DNA from: CAYNNP01 sp964398215
Lineage (GTDB): Bacteria; Planctomycetota; Planctomycetia; Pirellulales; Pirellulaceae
DNA length: 7,300 nt
Direction of reading: 5' to 3'
Assembly: GCA_964398215.1 (NCBI GenBank)
Contig: CAYNNP010000286.1
Coordinates: 1-7,300 of the forward strand
Shown here: piece after piece, positions 1-6,220 of the stretch
Layout: each line of letters begins with the position of its first letter
Numbering within the stretch: position 1 is the stretch's first letter
Program-made: the position numbers and the translations under genes
The notes under the pieces: model-generated
What the model was told of the DNA's origin: nothing
Databases searched by the model: none
The model's input: only the letters and a program-made list of their open reading frames with translations

Positions 1-426
1 GATGGTCCCCGTGGATTCAGTCCAGGTTTCACGTGACTGGACCTACTCAGGTGCTCCTACGGTGAATATTTATTTTCGTGTACGGGACTGTCACCCTCTG
101 TGGCCTAACTTTCCAGAAAGTTCCACTAACAATATTCAATCCGACATTGGAGTCCTACAACCCCGCGGGGGAAACCCCCACGGTTTGGGCTATTCCGATT
201 TCGCTCGCCGCTACTGACGGAATCGATTTTTCTTTCTCTTCCTCTGGTTACTTAGATGTTTCAGTTCACCAGGTTGTTACAAATCAGCCTATGTATTCAG
301 CTGACTGCAGTTGGGAATCTCGGGATCATCACTTGTTTGTCAACTCCCCCAAGCATTTCGCAGACTTCCACGCCCTTCTAACACTTAATGCCAAGACATC
401 CCCCATATGCCCTTGGTAGATTGGTC
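1..426 (-). rRNA. 23S ribosomal RNA, 5' part (domain I), truncated by the window edge
   Basis: Read on the minus strand, this stretch is the start of large-subunit rRNA. Base 426 aligns without gaps to position 1 of E. coli 23S as I remember it (GACCAATCTACCAAGG against GGTTAAGCGACTAAGC), leading into the shared GG.GGATG. Further landmarks on the minus strand are AACTGAAACATCTAAGTA (from about 267 to 250), the near-universal GTAGCGGCGAGCGAA (214 to 200), and GGGGACCATC at the left edge, which should fall near E. coli position 425. Most of the gene lies outside the window to the left. Short open frames on the plus strand here are antisense to rRNA and not genes. Nearest upstream on the same strand is a long leader with candidate promoters, not a 16S gene. 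The exact mature 5' end may differ by a few bases. Confidence 0.97.
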
Positions 427-856
427 ATCGAAATCCCGAACTCAAAGAGATCAGGACATCGAAATTATCTACACAATAACGATATCACTCGCACGACTTT
501 TGTTTTGTTGCCAAATCAAAAGCCGATTCAGAATCCTATCAGAATACTACGTCAACACTCACTGTTTCCTGCCACAACTGCTTGGCGAACCAAACCGAAG
601 GACCTGAGCAAGATCGCATTGACACGCTTCCGAAGAACATAATTTGTACCCAATGTTTGGAAACCTCCAACGGCAACACGCGGTGCGCTGCCATCTTCGG
701 AAACCATCATTGTGGTTCTCAAATAAGATGCCAATTACCAAACAACCAAATTGTCAAAAATCAAAACTGCCGAAGCCGTAGCTCCCGCAGACACTGCCTT
801 GTGAGCAGTCGAACAGGCCAATAAAGACACGGCTTGTTCGGTTGGTCACAAGTGAG
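427..856 (-). other. Putative 23S rRNA precursor leader (non-coding gap)
   Basis: If transcription starts at the proximal candidate promoter near 856, the 23S precursor carries a leader of about 430 nt. I see no convincing protein gene on either strand: the open frames are short, lack good ribosome sites and do not read like proteins. Two minus-strand stretches resemble the boxA antitermination element: TGTTCTTCGGAA at 639-628 and TCTCTTTGAG at 450-441. A 12-base direct repeat with one mismatch (plus strand GGTCATCGAAAT at 423-434, GGACATCGAAAT at 454-465) straddles the mature 5' end. The leader reading is inferred from position between promoter and rRNA. Confidence 0.5.
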
Positions 857-862
857 GGGCGA

Positions 863-891
863 AAGATAGCGATGCCGATTAGTGTCGTCAA
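863..891 (-). promoter_or_regulatory. Candidate proximal 23S rRNA promoter
   Basis: On the minus strand a -35 box TTGACG (891-886) is followed after exactly 17 bp by a -10 box TATCTT (868-863). The next bases, TCGCCCC, form a GC-rich discriminator like that of stringently controlled stable-RNA promoters in well-studied bacteria. An A-rich stretch lies further upstream. Predicted start is near 856, about 430 nt before the 23S 5' end. A promoter is needed here because a terminator (1322-1355) separates the upstream tRNAs from 23S. Sequence match only. Confidence 0.55.
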
Positions 892-996
892 CCTCATATC
901 GAAATGATTCGACAACTTTTTCTTTCGGCCGCAAATTTCTTGGGTTCCGCTGTACAGTCGCTAAAAACTTATGTGACTGAGTGCGTGAGAAAAGGA

Positions 997-1024
997 AAGA
1001 TACCGAGCAATCGCTGTGGGTCAA
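997..1024 (-). promoter_or_regulatory. Candidate distal 23S rRNA promoter
   Basis: On the minus strand TTGACC (1024-1019) and TATCTT (1002-997) are separated by 16 bp. The -10 box is identical to that of the proximal candidate 134 bp downstream, which makes a tandem promoter pair plausible, as is common for rRNA genes. The discriminator (TCCTTTTC) is less GC-rich than that of the proximal site. No other gene nearby would use a promoter in this direction. Confidence 0.45.
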
Positions 1025-1130
1025 CGGGCTGGTTACGAATTATCAGAGATTTTCTCGCCGCCTCTCGTTAAGTAGCGTTTAGGGGTGATCAAGCTGGCAA
1101 CGTAAGCCGTTCAGGATGACTTTGTTGCTT

Positions 1131-1161
1131 GGTGATCTCAGTTTCCTCAGTGTCTGCGGTG
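1131..1161. repeat. Short degenerate 9-bp-period repeat
   Basis: Three imperfect 9-base units lie in tandem: ATCTCAGTT, TCCTCAGTG and TCTGCGGTG on the plus strand, preceded by GGTG. On the minus strand this reads roughly as CACCGCAGA, CACTGAGGA, AACTGAGAT. It resembles a dispersed ACTGAGG/ACGGAGA-type low-complexity repeat seen in intergenic DNA of several phyla. That resemblance is from memory. The rest of 1025-1320 shows no gene I can support. Confidence 0.3.
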
Positions 1162-1321
1162 TGTTCAATTTGCCATGAAGAACAAGATGGCAGAGCAGAA
1201 CAGATAGCCTGCCCTCTGCACCGATGGCTTCCGGTCGCTGGGGGCCAGAAAACACAATCGTTGCTTCGTAGGGAACACAAAAAAGGGACTGATTCCTGTG
1301 CGCACCTGGCTCCGAACACGA

Positions 1322-1355
1322 AAAAAGCCCTTTGGCGTTAACCAAAGGGCTTTTT
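1322..1355 (-). terminator. Rho-independent terminator after tRNA-Ala
   Basis: A perfect 9-bp stem, GCCCTTTGG (1327-1335) with CCAAAGGGC (1342-1350), encloses a 6-nt loop. It is flanked by five or six A/T on each side, so that on the minus strand it ends in a run of at least five U. It starts only 4 bp after the tRNA-Ala 3' end, which fixes the tRNA transcript end and separates it from the 23S gene. By symmetry it could also work on the plus strand, but no plus-strand gene ends here. Confidence 0.9.
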
Positions 1356-1359
1356 CAAG

Positions 1360-1432
1360 TGGAGGTGAACGGACTTGAACCGATGACCTTCTGCGTGCAA
1401 GGCAGACGCTCTCCCAACTGAGCTACACCCCC
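1360..1432 (-). tRNA. tRNA-Ala, anticodon TGC
   Basis: The minus strand folds as a 73-nt cloverleaf. The 7-bp acceptor stem GGGGGTG/CACCTCC contains the G3-U70 wobble pair that alanyl-tRNA synthetase recognises. The D arm contains TAGCTCAGTTGGGAGAGC, the anticodon stem-loop CTGCCTTGCACGCAG has TGC at 34-36 (1399-1397), and the T arm contains GGTTCAAGTCC. The discriminator is A73. CCA is not encoded (next bases CTT), so it must be added after transcription. It lies 68 bp downstream of tRNA-Ile and is followed immediately by a terminator. Confidence 0.98.
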
Positions 1433-1500
1433 GAAAAACATCACAAATGCGATGTGTTTCAGTACTTAATTTCTATACGAAAACGGGTTTCGTAGTCTAG

Positions 1501-1574
1501 TGGACGTGCCAGAACTCGAATCTGGGACCTCGTCGTTATCAGCGACGCGCTCTAACCAACTGAGCTACACGTCC
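1501..1574 (-). tRNA. tRNA-Ile, anticodon GAT
   Basis: The minus strand gives a 74-nt cloverleaf. The acceptor stem is GGACGTG/CACGTCC, and the D arm contains TAGCTCAGTTGGTTAGAGC. The anticodon loop CTGATAAC carries GAT (1540-1538), and the T arm contains ATTCGAGTTCT. The discriminator is A73 and no CCA is encoded. Ile(GAT) followed by Ala(TGC) is the classic pair of the bacterial 16S-23S spacer, but here no 16S gene lies upstream. The next gene in that direction is a protein gene on the opposite strand. Confidence 0.98.
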
Positions 1575-1646
1575 GATTCTTGTCTTCAAGACCATTGGGA
1601 TGGCCATGAAAACACCCGGGTTTCGTTTCGCGAACCAGGGCCGGAG

Positions 1647-1674
1647 AGTTTACGGAAAGTTTAGGTCCTGTCAA
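1647..1674 (-). promoter_or_regulatory. Candidate promoter of the tRNA-Ile/tRNA-Ala unit
   Basis: On the minus strand a perfect TTGACA (1674-1669) is followed after 16 bp by TAAACT (1652-1647, 4 of 6 to the -10 consensus) and a GC-rich discriminator, CTCCGGCCC. A start near 1640 would give a leader of about 65 nt before tRNA-Ile. The rest of the 1575-1876 gap holds the upstream region of the plus-strand gene at 1877, including a small perfect inverted repeat CGAGGC-N12-GCCTCG (1803-1826). I found no clear plus-strand promoter there. Confidence 0.55.
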
Positions 1675-1876
1675 AGGGCGTTTGGCTTTCAGGCGAAATT
1701 CTAGCCAGTTATTGGCTCTCTGGACTGATTTTTTCGGCATCCAACCCGGAAACACTTGAATCGACATTTTCCTGGAGGGGCAGGTTCGTGCAAAATAGGG
1801 TACGAGGCGACGAATCTAAAGCCTCGGCAAAAACAGAATTAAACACCCCCCAACCAATCAACGGGATGGAACTTCG

Positions 1877-3769
1877 ATGATGGATCGTTCGATCACCACC
1901 TACTCCCTCCGCATCGTTTTAGCGATCGGATTACTTTGTGTTTCAGCAGCGCATGTCTCTGCTAAAGCACCCAGCGCGAAACAGGCGTTGGACTTAAAAC
2001 CCGTACAATCGGGGGTGGAATACGAAAGAGTGCCCGCCGAATCAGTGGAGGGCTGCAGCGTACAAGACATTGTTGAAAAGGACTTGAGTGGCTGGCAGGT
2101 CATTGCGTCTGATGGAACAGTACTGCGTCGATTTGTGGATACGAACGACGATAAACGAATCGATCTTTGGTGCTATTTTCGATATGGAACAGAAGTCTAT
2201 CGTGACGTTGACGGTGACTTTAACGGCAAGGCTGACCAGTATCGATGGCTCGGTGGCGGTGGCAGCAAGTGGGCTATCGACAAGGACGAAAATGGCAAGA
2301 TTGATCGCTGGCAGCGTATTTCAGCCGAAGAAGTGACCGAAGAACTGGTGCTTGCTTTGGCAACCGAGGATCCGACCCGCTTTGCCCGTTTGTTGGCGAC
2401 CGATAGCGAGATTGAGAATTTGGGACTGGGAGCAGCAAAAGAAAAAGCCTTGGTCACCAAGACGATCCAGGCCGCTCGCGAATTTCAAGCCTTTGCTGGA
2501 CGCCAAAAGGCGGTTGCCGCCGATGCCAACTGGGTTCAGTTCGCAGCACCTGTGCCTGGGATTTTCCCCGCCGGCACTGACGGATCAACCAAGGATGTTT
2601 TGGTTTACGAAAACGCTGTCGCTATGTTTGAACAGGGTGGCAAAAATGGACAACTGAACGTTGGAACCTTGGTGAAGGTTGGCGAAAATTGGCGCGTGAT
2701 TGACTTGCCCTCAATCGGTGCCGATGGCGAAGCTGTCGCCAGAGCAGATGGCAACTTCTTTAGCCAGGGCGGCATGTCAGTGGCCAACGATGGTGGAGCC
2801 AATGGCGGCAAGACTCATAAGCTGGTTGGTGAATTGGAAGAAATAGACCGCCAGCTTTCCAAGGCTACGAAATCCCAATTCAACGCACTTCATCGCAAGC
2901 GTGCTGATTTGGTTGAACGATTGATCAAGGAATCTCCTACGGCTCAGGAGAGAGCTACCTGGGTTCGTCAGCTGGTGGACACAATGAGTGTCGCTGTGCT
3001 GAGCGGAAACTTCCCAGAAGGCACTACACGACTGCGAAAGGTCGCTGTGCAACATGCAAACAAGGACGTTGCTCTCCAGGCCTACGCGGACTACACGGCG
3101 ATTAGCACTGAATATGTGACTCGGCAGACCCCAAAAGCCAAGTTCGAGGATGTTCAGCAATGGCATTTGGATGCGCTGCAAGGGTTCATCGAGAGATACC
3201 CTCGCTCGCTTGAGGCGGCACAGGCGATGCTGCAAATCGCTTTGAACAAGGAGTTTGAGGACAAGGAACGCGAAGCACTGAGGTACTACCGCAAGGTCGC
3301 CAGTAACTTCCAAAATTCTGATCCAGGCGAGAAAGCAGCGGGTGCTGTTCGGCGTTTGGAATCAGTTGGCAAGCGAATCGAGTTGGCAGGGTCAACGATT
3401 CAGGGCAAGCGGTTTGATGTATCGAGCTTGAGAGGTGGACCGGTTGTCATCCACTACTGGGCGACCTGGTGTGAGCAATGCAAAAACGACATGAAGTTGC
3501 TGCGTCGATTGCAGGCCCAGTACAAGGGGCTGCAATTAGTAGGGATCAATGTGGACGTCACACGCGAATCGGCAGTCGGTTACCTAAAGGAAAATTCATT
3601 GCCATGGACTCAACTGTTCGAGCCTGGGGGGCTGGAAGCTAGCCCGCTTTCAAAGAGTTTGGGTGTGCAGACTTTGCCAACGATGCTCTTGCTGGATAAG
3701 TCTGGCAGAGTGGTGCAACATAATGTTCGTTCGTCAGAATTGGCGGACGAGTTGGATGCATTGAAGTAA
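1877..3769 (+). CDS. Secreted TlpA-type thioredoxin with acidic Asp-rich repeats
   Basis: The 630-aa product should be exported. Residues 1-29 form a signal peptide with an AxA-like site (VSA29); C21 lacks a proper lipobox. Residues 85-147 carry three Asp-rich loops resembling EF-hand or dockerin calcium loops: DTNDDKRID (88-96), DVDGDFNGKAD (110-120) and DKDENGKID (135-143). The last two are each followed by an aromatic-rich segment. C60 and C99 flank the first loop and could pair. Residues about 315-500 are helical and TPR-like. Residues about 505-630 are a thioredoxin fold of the TlpA/ResA type: WATWCEQC with C532 and C535, and the cis-proline motif TLPT (P601). The family reduces or exchanges disulfides outside the cytoplasm; the substrate is unknown. 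CEQC departs from the common CGPC or CPPC. Two ATGs lie in tandem; GGGA and GGA just upstream act as a weak ribosome site. Transcription is monocistronic, ending at 3804-3833. Confidence 0.94.
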   Translation: MMDRSITTYSLRIVLAIGLLCVSAAHVSAKAPSAKQALDLKPVQSGVEYERVPAESVEGCSVQDIVEKDLSGWQVIASDGTVLRRFVDTNDDKRIDLWCYFRYGTEVYRDVDGDFNGKADQYRWLGGGGSKWAIDKDENGKIDRWQRISAEEVTEELVLALATEDPTRFARLLATDSEIENLGLGAAKEKALVTKTIQAAREFQAFAGRQKAVAADANWVQFAAPVPGIFPAGTDGSTKDVLVYENAVAMFEQGGKNGQLNVGTLVKVGENWRVIDLPSIGADGEAVARADGNFFSQGGMSVANDGGANGGKTHKLVGELEEIDRQLSKATKSQFNALHRKRADLVERLIKESPTAQERATWVRQLVDTMSVAVLSGNFPEGTTRLRKVAVQHANKDVALQAYADYTAISTEYVTRQTPKAKFEDVQQWHLDALQGFIERYPRSLEAAQAMLQIALNKEFEDKEREALRYYRKVASNFQNSDPGEKAAGAVRRLESVGKRIELAGSTIQGKRFDVSSLRGGPVVIHYWATWCEQCKNDMKLLRRLQAQYKGLQLVGINVDVTRESAVGYLKENSLPWTQLFEPGGLEASPLSKSLGVQTLPTMLLLDKSGRVVQHNVRSSELADELDALK

Positions 3770-3803
3770 CAAGCGGAATCCGCTCAGGGCTTTGGTAACC
3801 ATG

Positions 3804-3833
3804 AGACGCACATGAAAATGTGCGTCTTTTTTT
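3804..3833 (+). terminator. Rho-independent terminator of the thioredoxin gene
   Basis: A perfect 10-bp stem, AGACGCACAT (3804-3813) with ATGTGCGTCT (3818-3827), has a GAAA tetraloop and runs into seven T (3827-3833). It lies 34 bp after the stop codon of the upstream gene. It also argues against a GTG start at 3820 for the next gene, since that codon lies inside the hairpin. Confidence 0.93.
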
Positions 3834-3870
3834 GTTTAGTTGTTCGATATGCGGCGGGAGTTGCTGTTTA

Positions 3871-4320
3871 ATGGTGTTTAAGGGGAGTCACCGGACCTTA
3901 AGAATGACCAAGAATACAAATCAAAAGCTGCGCAAGAAACTGAAGGCCGCCAGTAAGCGACGCGCTAATCGACCAATGGCCGCACAAGTTTCTGTTCCCC
4001 CGGCAACCGCGTCGCAGCGCGTTGATGTGCTCGGGCTGTTGGTCCAAGCAACGATGGACTACGCAGCGAGTAAGAGCGACTTGGATGACCGAGCCGTCAT
4101 TGCGGCGCTGCGAGCATCGAAGAAGGGGGCAGCGCCCACTGGCAGCGACTCGGCGGCTCTGTATCGATTATTTGATGCCGTGAGCAACACCGATGGTGTC
4201 ACGCAAAATTCGTATCAGGACGCAATCCGCCAGCTTTCTGAGCTCGCAACCCAGCAACGGGATGCTGATGATGACGATTCGCCTTCGGCTTTTCTGAACT
4301 ACCTGGCAGTCTTGTGCTAG
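3871..4320 (+). CDS. Small hypothetical protein, basic N-terminus and acidic C-terminus
   Basis: I do not recognise this protein. From ATG 3871 it has 149 aa. The segment TKNTNQKLRKKLKAASKRR is strongly basic and could bind nucleic acid. A Pro/Ala/Ser-rich linker (AAQVSVPPATASQ) follows, then an apparently helical domain (RVDVLGLLVQATMDYAA...). The C-terminus holds an acidic stretch, RDADDDDS, before SAFLNYLAVLC. There is no signal peptide or membrane segment, so it is probably cytosolic. The start is uncertain: ATG 3871 has GGGAG 10 nt upstream (3856-3860), while ATG 3904 (138 aa, MTKNTNQKLR) reads more naturally but has its GGAG 16 nt away. It converges with the minus-strand gene at 4330, nine bases between stops. 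A weak 6-bp hairpin (4317-4333) spans both stops but has no T run. Confidence 0.75.
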   Translation: MVFKGSHRTLRMTKNTNQKLRKKLKAASKRRANRPMAAQVSVPPATASQRVDVLGLLVQATMDYAASKSDLDDRAVIAALRASKKGAAPTGSDSAALYRLFDAVSNTDGVTQNSYQDAIRQLSELATQQRDADDDDSPSAFLNYLAVLC

Positions 4321-4329
4321 CGAACAACG

Positions 4330-4857
4330 TTAGTTGAAGGCGCGTTGCAAGTTGCGAGAGTTGCCTGTTCGCAGGCTCCACTCCCAAGCACCAAACATTG
4401 CTCCTGCAAAAACTAGATCGCCAGCAATTGTGTATCCAAAAAATGGAACAGCGCTGGTGAAACAGGCAGTCAATCCAGCAATCGTATTTGGATACCAAGG
4501 GCCCAACCAAACGCCAAGGTTGCTGAGTAGAAAAAACGCGGTGGATGCACCCAATGCGCCGACTGGAATCATCCAATTGTTCTTGCGTTTTTGCAGCATT
4601 CGCCCAAGTGGTACTGCTGCCATCATGCCAACGTAAACGCCGATCATGCTGACGATATTGTAGAATCCCATCCCGGCGATGCCGAATGCTTGCCCAACCA
4701 AATCGCTGAGCAACAACGCGCCCAACGGAATCAGATACGCTTTTTTGCCAGCGATGTAGCAACCGGCGAAAAGCCCCAGGGCTCCGACGCAAGCGAAGTT
4801 CGGCGGGTGTGGCAGAAAGCGACTGGCAGCAACAATTAGGATCAGCAAATATGGCAT
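4330..4857 (-). CDS. DUF6580-like integral membrane protein
   Basis: A 175-aa hydrophobic protein with about five or six membrane segments. Its motifs fit the DUF6580 family as I know it: SRFLPHPPNF near the N-terminus (12-21), LGALLLSD (45-52), FFLLSNLGVWLGPWYPNT (108-125), AGLTACFTSAVPFF (127-140) and a late GD (146-147). The family's role is not established. Its small size and topology resemble the substrate-binding subunits of ECF vitamin transporters, but that is only a guess. A cluster of basic residues (QKRKNN, 89-94) marks a likely cytoplasmic loop. ATG 4857 is chosen because it places the first membrane segment right at the N-terminus, as in the family. The frame stays open to a TTG at 4947, adding 30 unlikely residues. 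No ribosome site is obvious. It lies 239 bp downstream of another minus-strand gene, with nothing recognisable between. Confidence 0.85.
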   Translation of the reverse strand: MPYLLILIVAASRFLPHPPNFACVGALGLFAGCYIAGKKAYLIPLGALLLSDLVGQAFGIAGMGFYNIVSMIGVYVGMMAAVPLGRMLQKRKNNWMIPVGALGASTAFFLLSNLGVWLGPWYPNTIAGLTACFTSAVPFFGYTIAGDLVFAGAMFGAWEWSLRTGNSRNLQRAFN

Positions 4858-5096
4858 CTGAACGCTCGGTTTGGGAATCTTGATCAACGCCAGTTCTAAC
4901 TTTTCCGTGCTGCCTATGAAAGCCCCATTGGTCTGATGACAGGGCAAATCATTGCCTCAAGCCTGGACATTGCTTGGCCGCTTCTAGCCGAGATTTGTTC
5001 GATTTCAGCCGCGCACGACCGGAACTAAGTTCTGTAATTCCTAAGAGTGCTTTGCCCATGGCCTGATGGTGTTTTCGTGATTCAGGTGGCCGCCAG

Positions 5097-5948
5097 CTAC
5101 GGGAAAATCAACACTCCGGCAGCGATTGCGGCAGCTTCTGCCAGGATCGCTTCGCGCTTGTAGGGGGGCCGTTGGCGGTAGGCAGGCACACAAGAACCTG
5201 GTCGCAAGTAGCCAAGCGTTGATTCGCATTCGCATGGATGATCGACCGTCATCAGGTACGGAAGCGCTGGAATGGTGGCGAAAAAGTGAACACCACTCAG
5301 GATGGGAGTCAGACGCGAATACTTTTCGTGCCCATGACGCTCCAGCATCCGGTCTTCAAAGTAGCGGGGATGCGAAAAAGTGTTTGCGGCAGCCCAGTAG
5401 CTTGTCGCGTGTCCCCATCCTCCCCGATCAGTCCCACTTTCGGGTAGCAATGCAACTGCAGCTGGCTCACCAGCGCGAAAACCTTCCGGTATTCTGCCAT
5501 TCCCGATGTCGGTCGTCGACGTAGATACTGCCGCCAATTGCGGTAGCGAAAAATTTCCGCCAGAGAATTCCACGCGCCGAACGGTCGCTAACGCTTCTTC
5601 GTCACGCTCATTCTTGCCATCGTCGTCCGCGTCATCGTCATCGTCAGCGGCGTCTTTGTCGTCGTCGGTGGCGGAGTCTTTTTCATCATCATCGTCCTTG
5701 TCGTCATCCGCATCGTCTTTTGCGTCCGCCTCGGCTAGGTCATCGCGCTGGCTGCGCAGGAGAGCCGGGAAGGATAATTCGGAGGGTGATTCGACTGGAG
5801 CCAGAAAACTACTGAGGCTAAGTGTTGGTAATTCAAGTGGCTGGATTTCATCTGCCTGTGACATTCCCGACGCAGCAAACGAAAGCAAACCTGCCAAACA
5901 GAGTTTCACGCTGTTTTCAACCAGCCATTGTAGGACGCGTTTTGACAT
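5097..5948 (-). CDS. Secreted protein with Asp-rich linker and a conserved planctomycete-type C-terminal domain
   Basis: The 283-aa product starts with a signal peptide (KLCLAGLLSFAASGMSQA, cut near residue 32). Residues 69-116 are an extreme acidic low-complexity linker: 26 Asp and 3 Glu in 48 positions. The C-terminal domain (about 178-283) contains WGHATSYWAAANTFSHPRYF, FEDRMLERHGHEKY, LSGVHFFATIPALPYLM, three cysteines C239, C241 and C253 (PCECESTLGY, RPGSC), and QRPPYKREA. I associate this motif order with a family of secreted Pirellulaceae proteins of unknown function; that is memory, not a search. No catalytic signature is evident. The linker could bind divalent cations or act as a charged spacer. 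ATG 5948 is preferred over TTG 5969 because GGAG lies 9 nt upstream. It diverges from the DinB-like gene across 272 bp in which I found no clear promoter. Confidence 0.88.
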   Translation of the reverse strand: MSKRVLQWLVENSVKLCLAGLLSFAASGMSQADEIQPLELPTLSLSSFLAPVESPSELSFPALLRSQRDDLAEADAKDDADDDKDDDDEKDSATDDDKDAADDDDDADDDGKNERDEEALATVRRVEFSGGNFSLPQLAAVSTSTTDIGNGRIPEGFRAGEPAAVALLPESGTDRGGWGHATSYWAAANTFSHPRYFEDRMLERHGHEKYSRLTPILSGVHFFATIPALPYLMTVDHPCECESTLGYLRPGSCVPAYRQRPPYKREAILAEAAAIAAGVLIFP

Positions 5949-5957
5949 CAACGTTGA

Positions 5958-5962
5958 CTCCA
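5958..5962 (-). promoter_or_regulatory. Ribosome binding site deciding the start at 5948
   Basis: On the minus strand TGGAG lies 9 nt before ATG 5948. The alternative in-frame TTG at 5969 lies upstream of this site, so the ATG is the likely start. Confidence 0.7.
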
Positions 5963-6207
5963 ATTGCAACGGATAAACTGAACAGACTCATCATCACACT
6001 TCGACGCTTACTGCGAGTTAGTCAAGCCGAACCGCGAACGTATCGATTAGGAAGCAGCAGCCAAGATTAACGATTACGTGAATCTTTCATGAATCATTTT
6101 GTGCTTTGGTTGCATCAATGCTCGCTGAATTTGGTCGTCAAAAAGCCTGCCCACGCAGATCTGACGGTCTGGTCTAATGCGTCCCTGTGAATACCAATCC
6201 GACCGCA

Positions 6208-6213
6208 AGAGGA
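6208..6213 (+). promoter_or_regulatory. Ribosome binding site deciding the GTG start at 6221
   Basis: AGAGGA ends 7 nt before GTG 6221. This supports the non-ATG start, which also leaves the first DinB helix (NLINDLYCYNDWA) complete. Confidence 0.75.
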
Positions 6214-6220
6214 TTCTTCT

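Noticed and set aside
2..419. Plus-strand open frames at 2-217 and 78-419, which look like a frameshifted beta-rich protein (…GYLDVSVHQV…).
   Set aside because: They are exactly antisense to conserved 23S rRNA domain I. Such frames are well-known spurious annotations.
619..645. Plus-strand TTGACA followed by TAATTT, a possible promoter.
   Set aside because: Spacing is only 15 bp and no plus-strand gene follows before 1877. It is probably chance in AT-rich DNA.
721..757. Perfect minus-strand TTGACA at 757-752 as a 23S promoter.
   Set aside because: No acceptable -10 box lies at 16-18 bp spacing (TTGGCA at 17).
388..1345. Several open frames of 60-90 codons on both strands between 23S and tRNA-Ala.
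   Set aside because: They are short, overlap one another, lack ribosome sites and read as non-protein-like. Those at 1079-1345 run into the tRNA terminator hairpin.
4199..4792. Minus-strand 197-codon frame overlapping the DUF6580-like gene.
   Set aside because: Its composition is Arg/Trp/Cys/Ser-rich as in shadow frames, and it overlaps two better-supported genes.
5055..5092. Inverted repeat (GGCCTGA…TCAGGTGGCC) downstream of the minus-strand secreted protein gene as a terminator.
   Set aside because: The stem is short and bulged, the loop is about 15 nt, and no T run follows.
5506..5976. Plus-strand 156-codon Ser-rich open frame.
   Set aside because: It is the complement of the Asp-rich coding stretch of the minus-strand secreted protein: GAC/GAT codons read backwards as Ser. 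The minus frame has a signal peptide and a conserved-looking domain.
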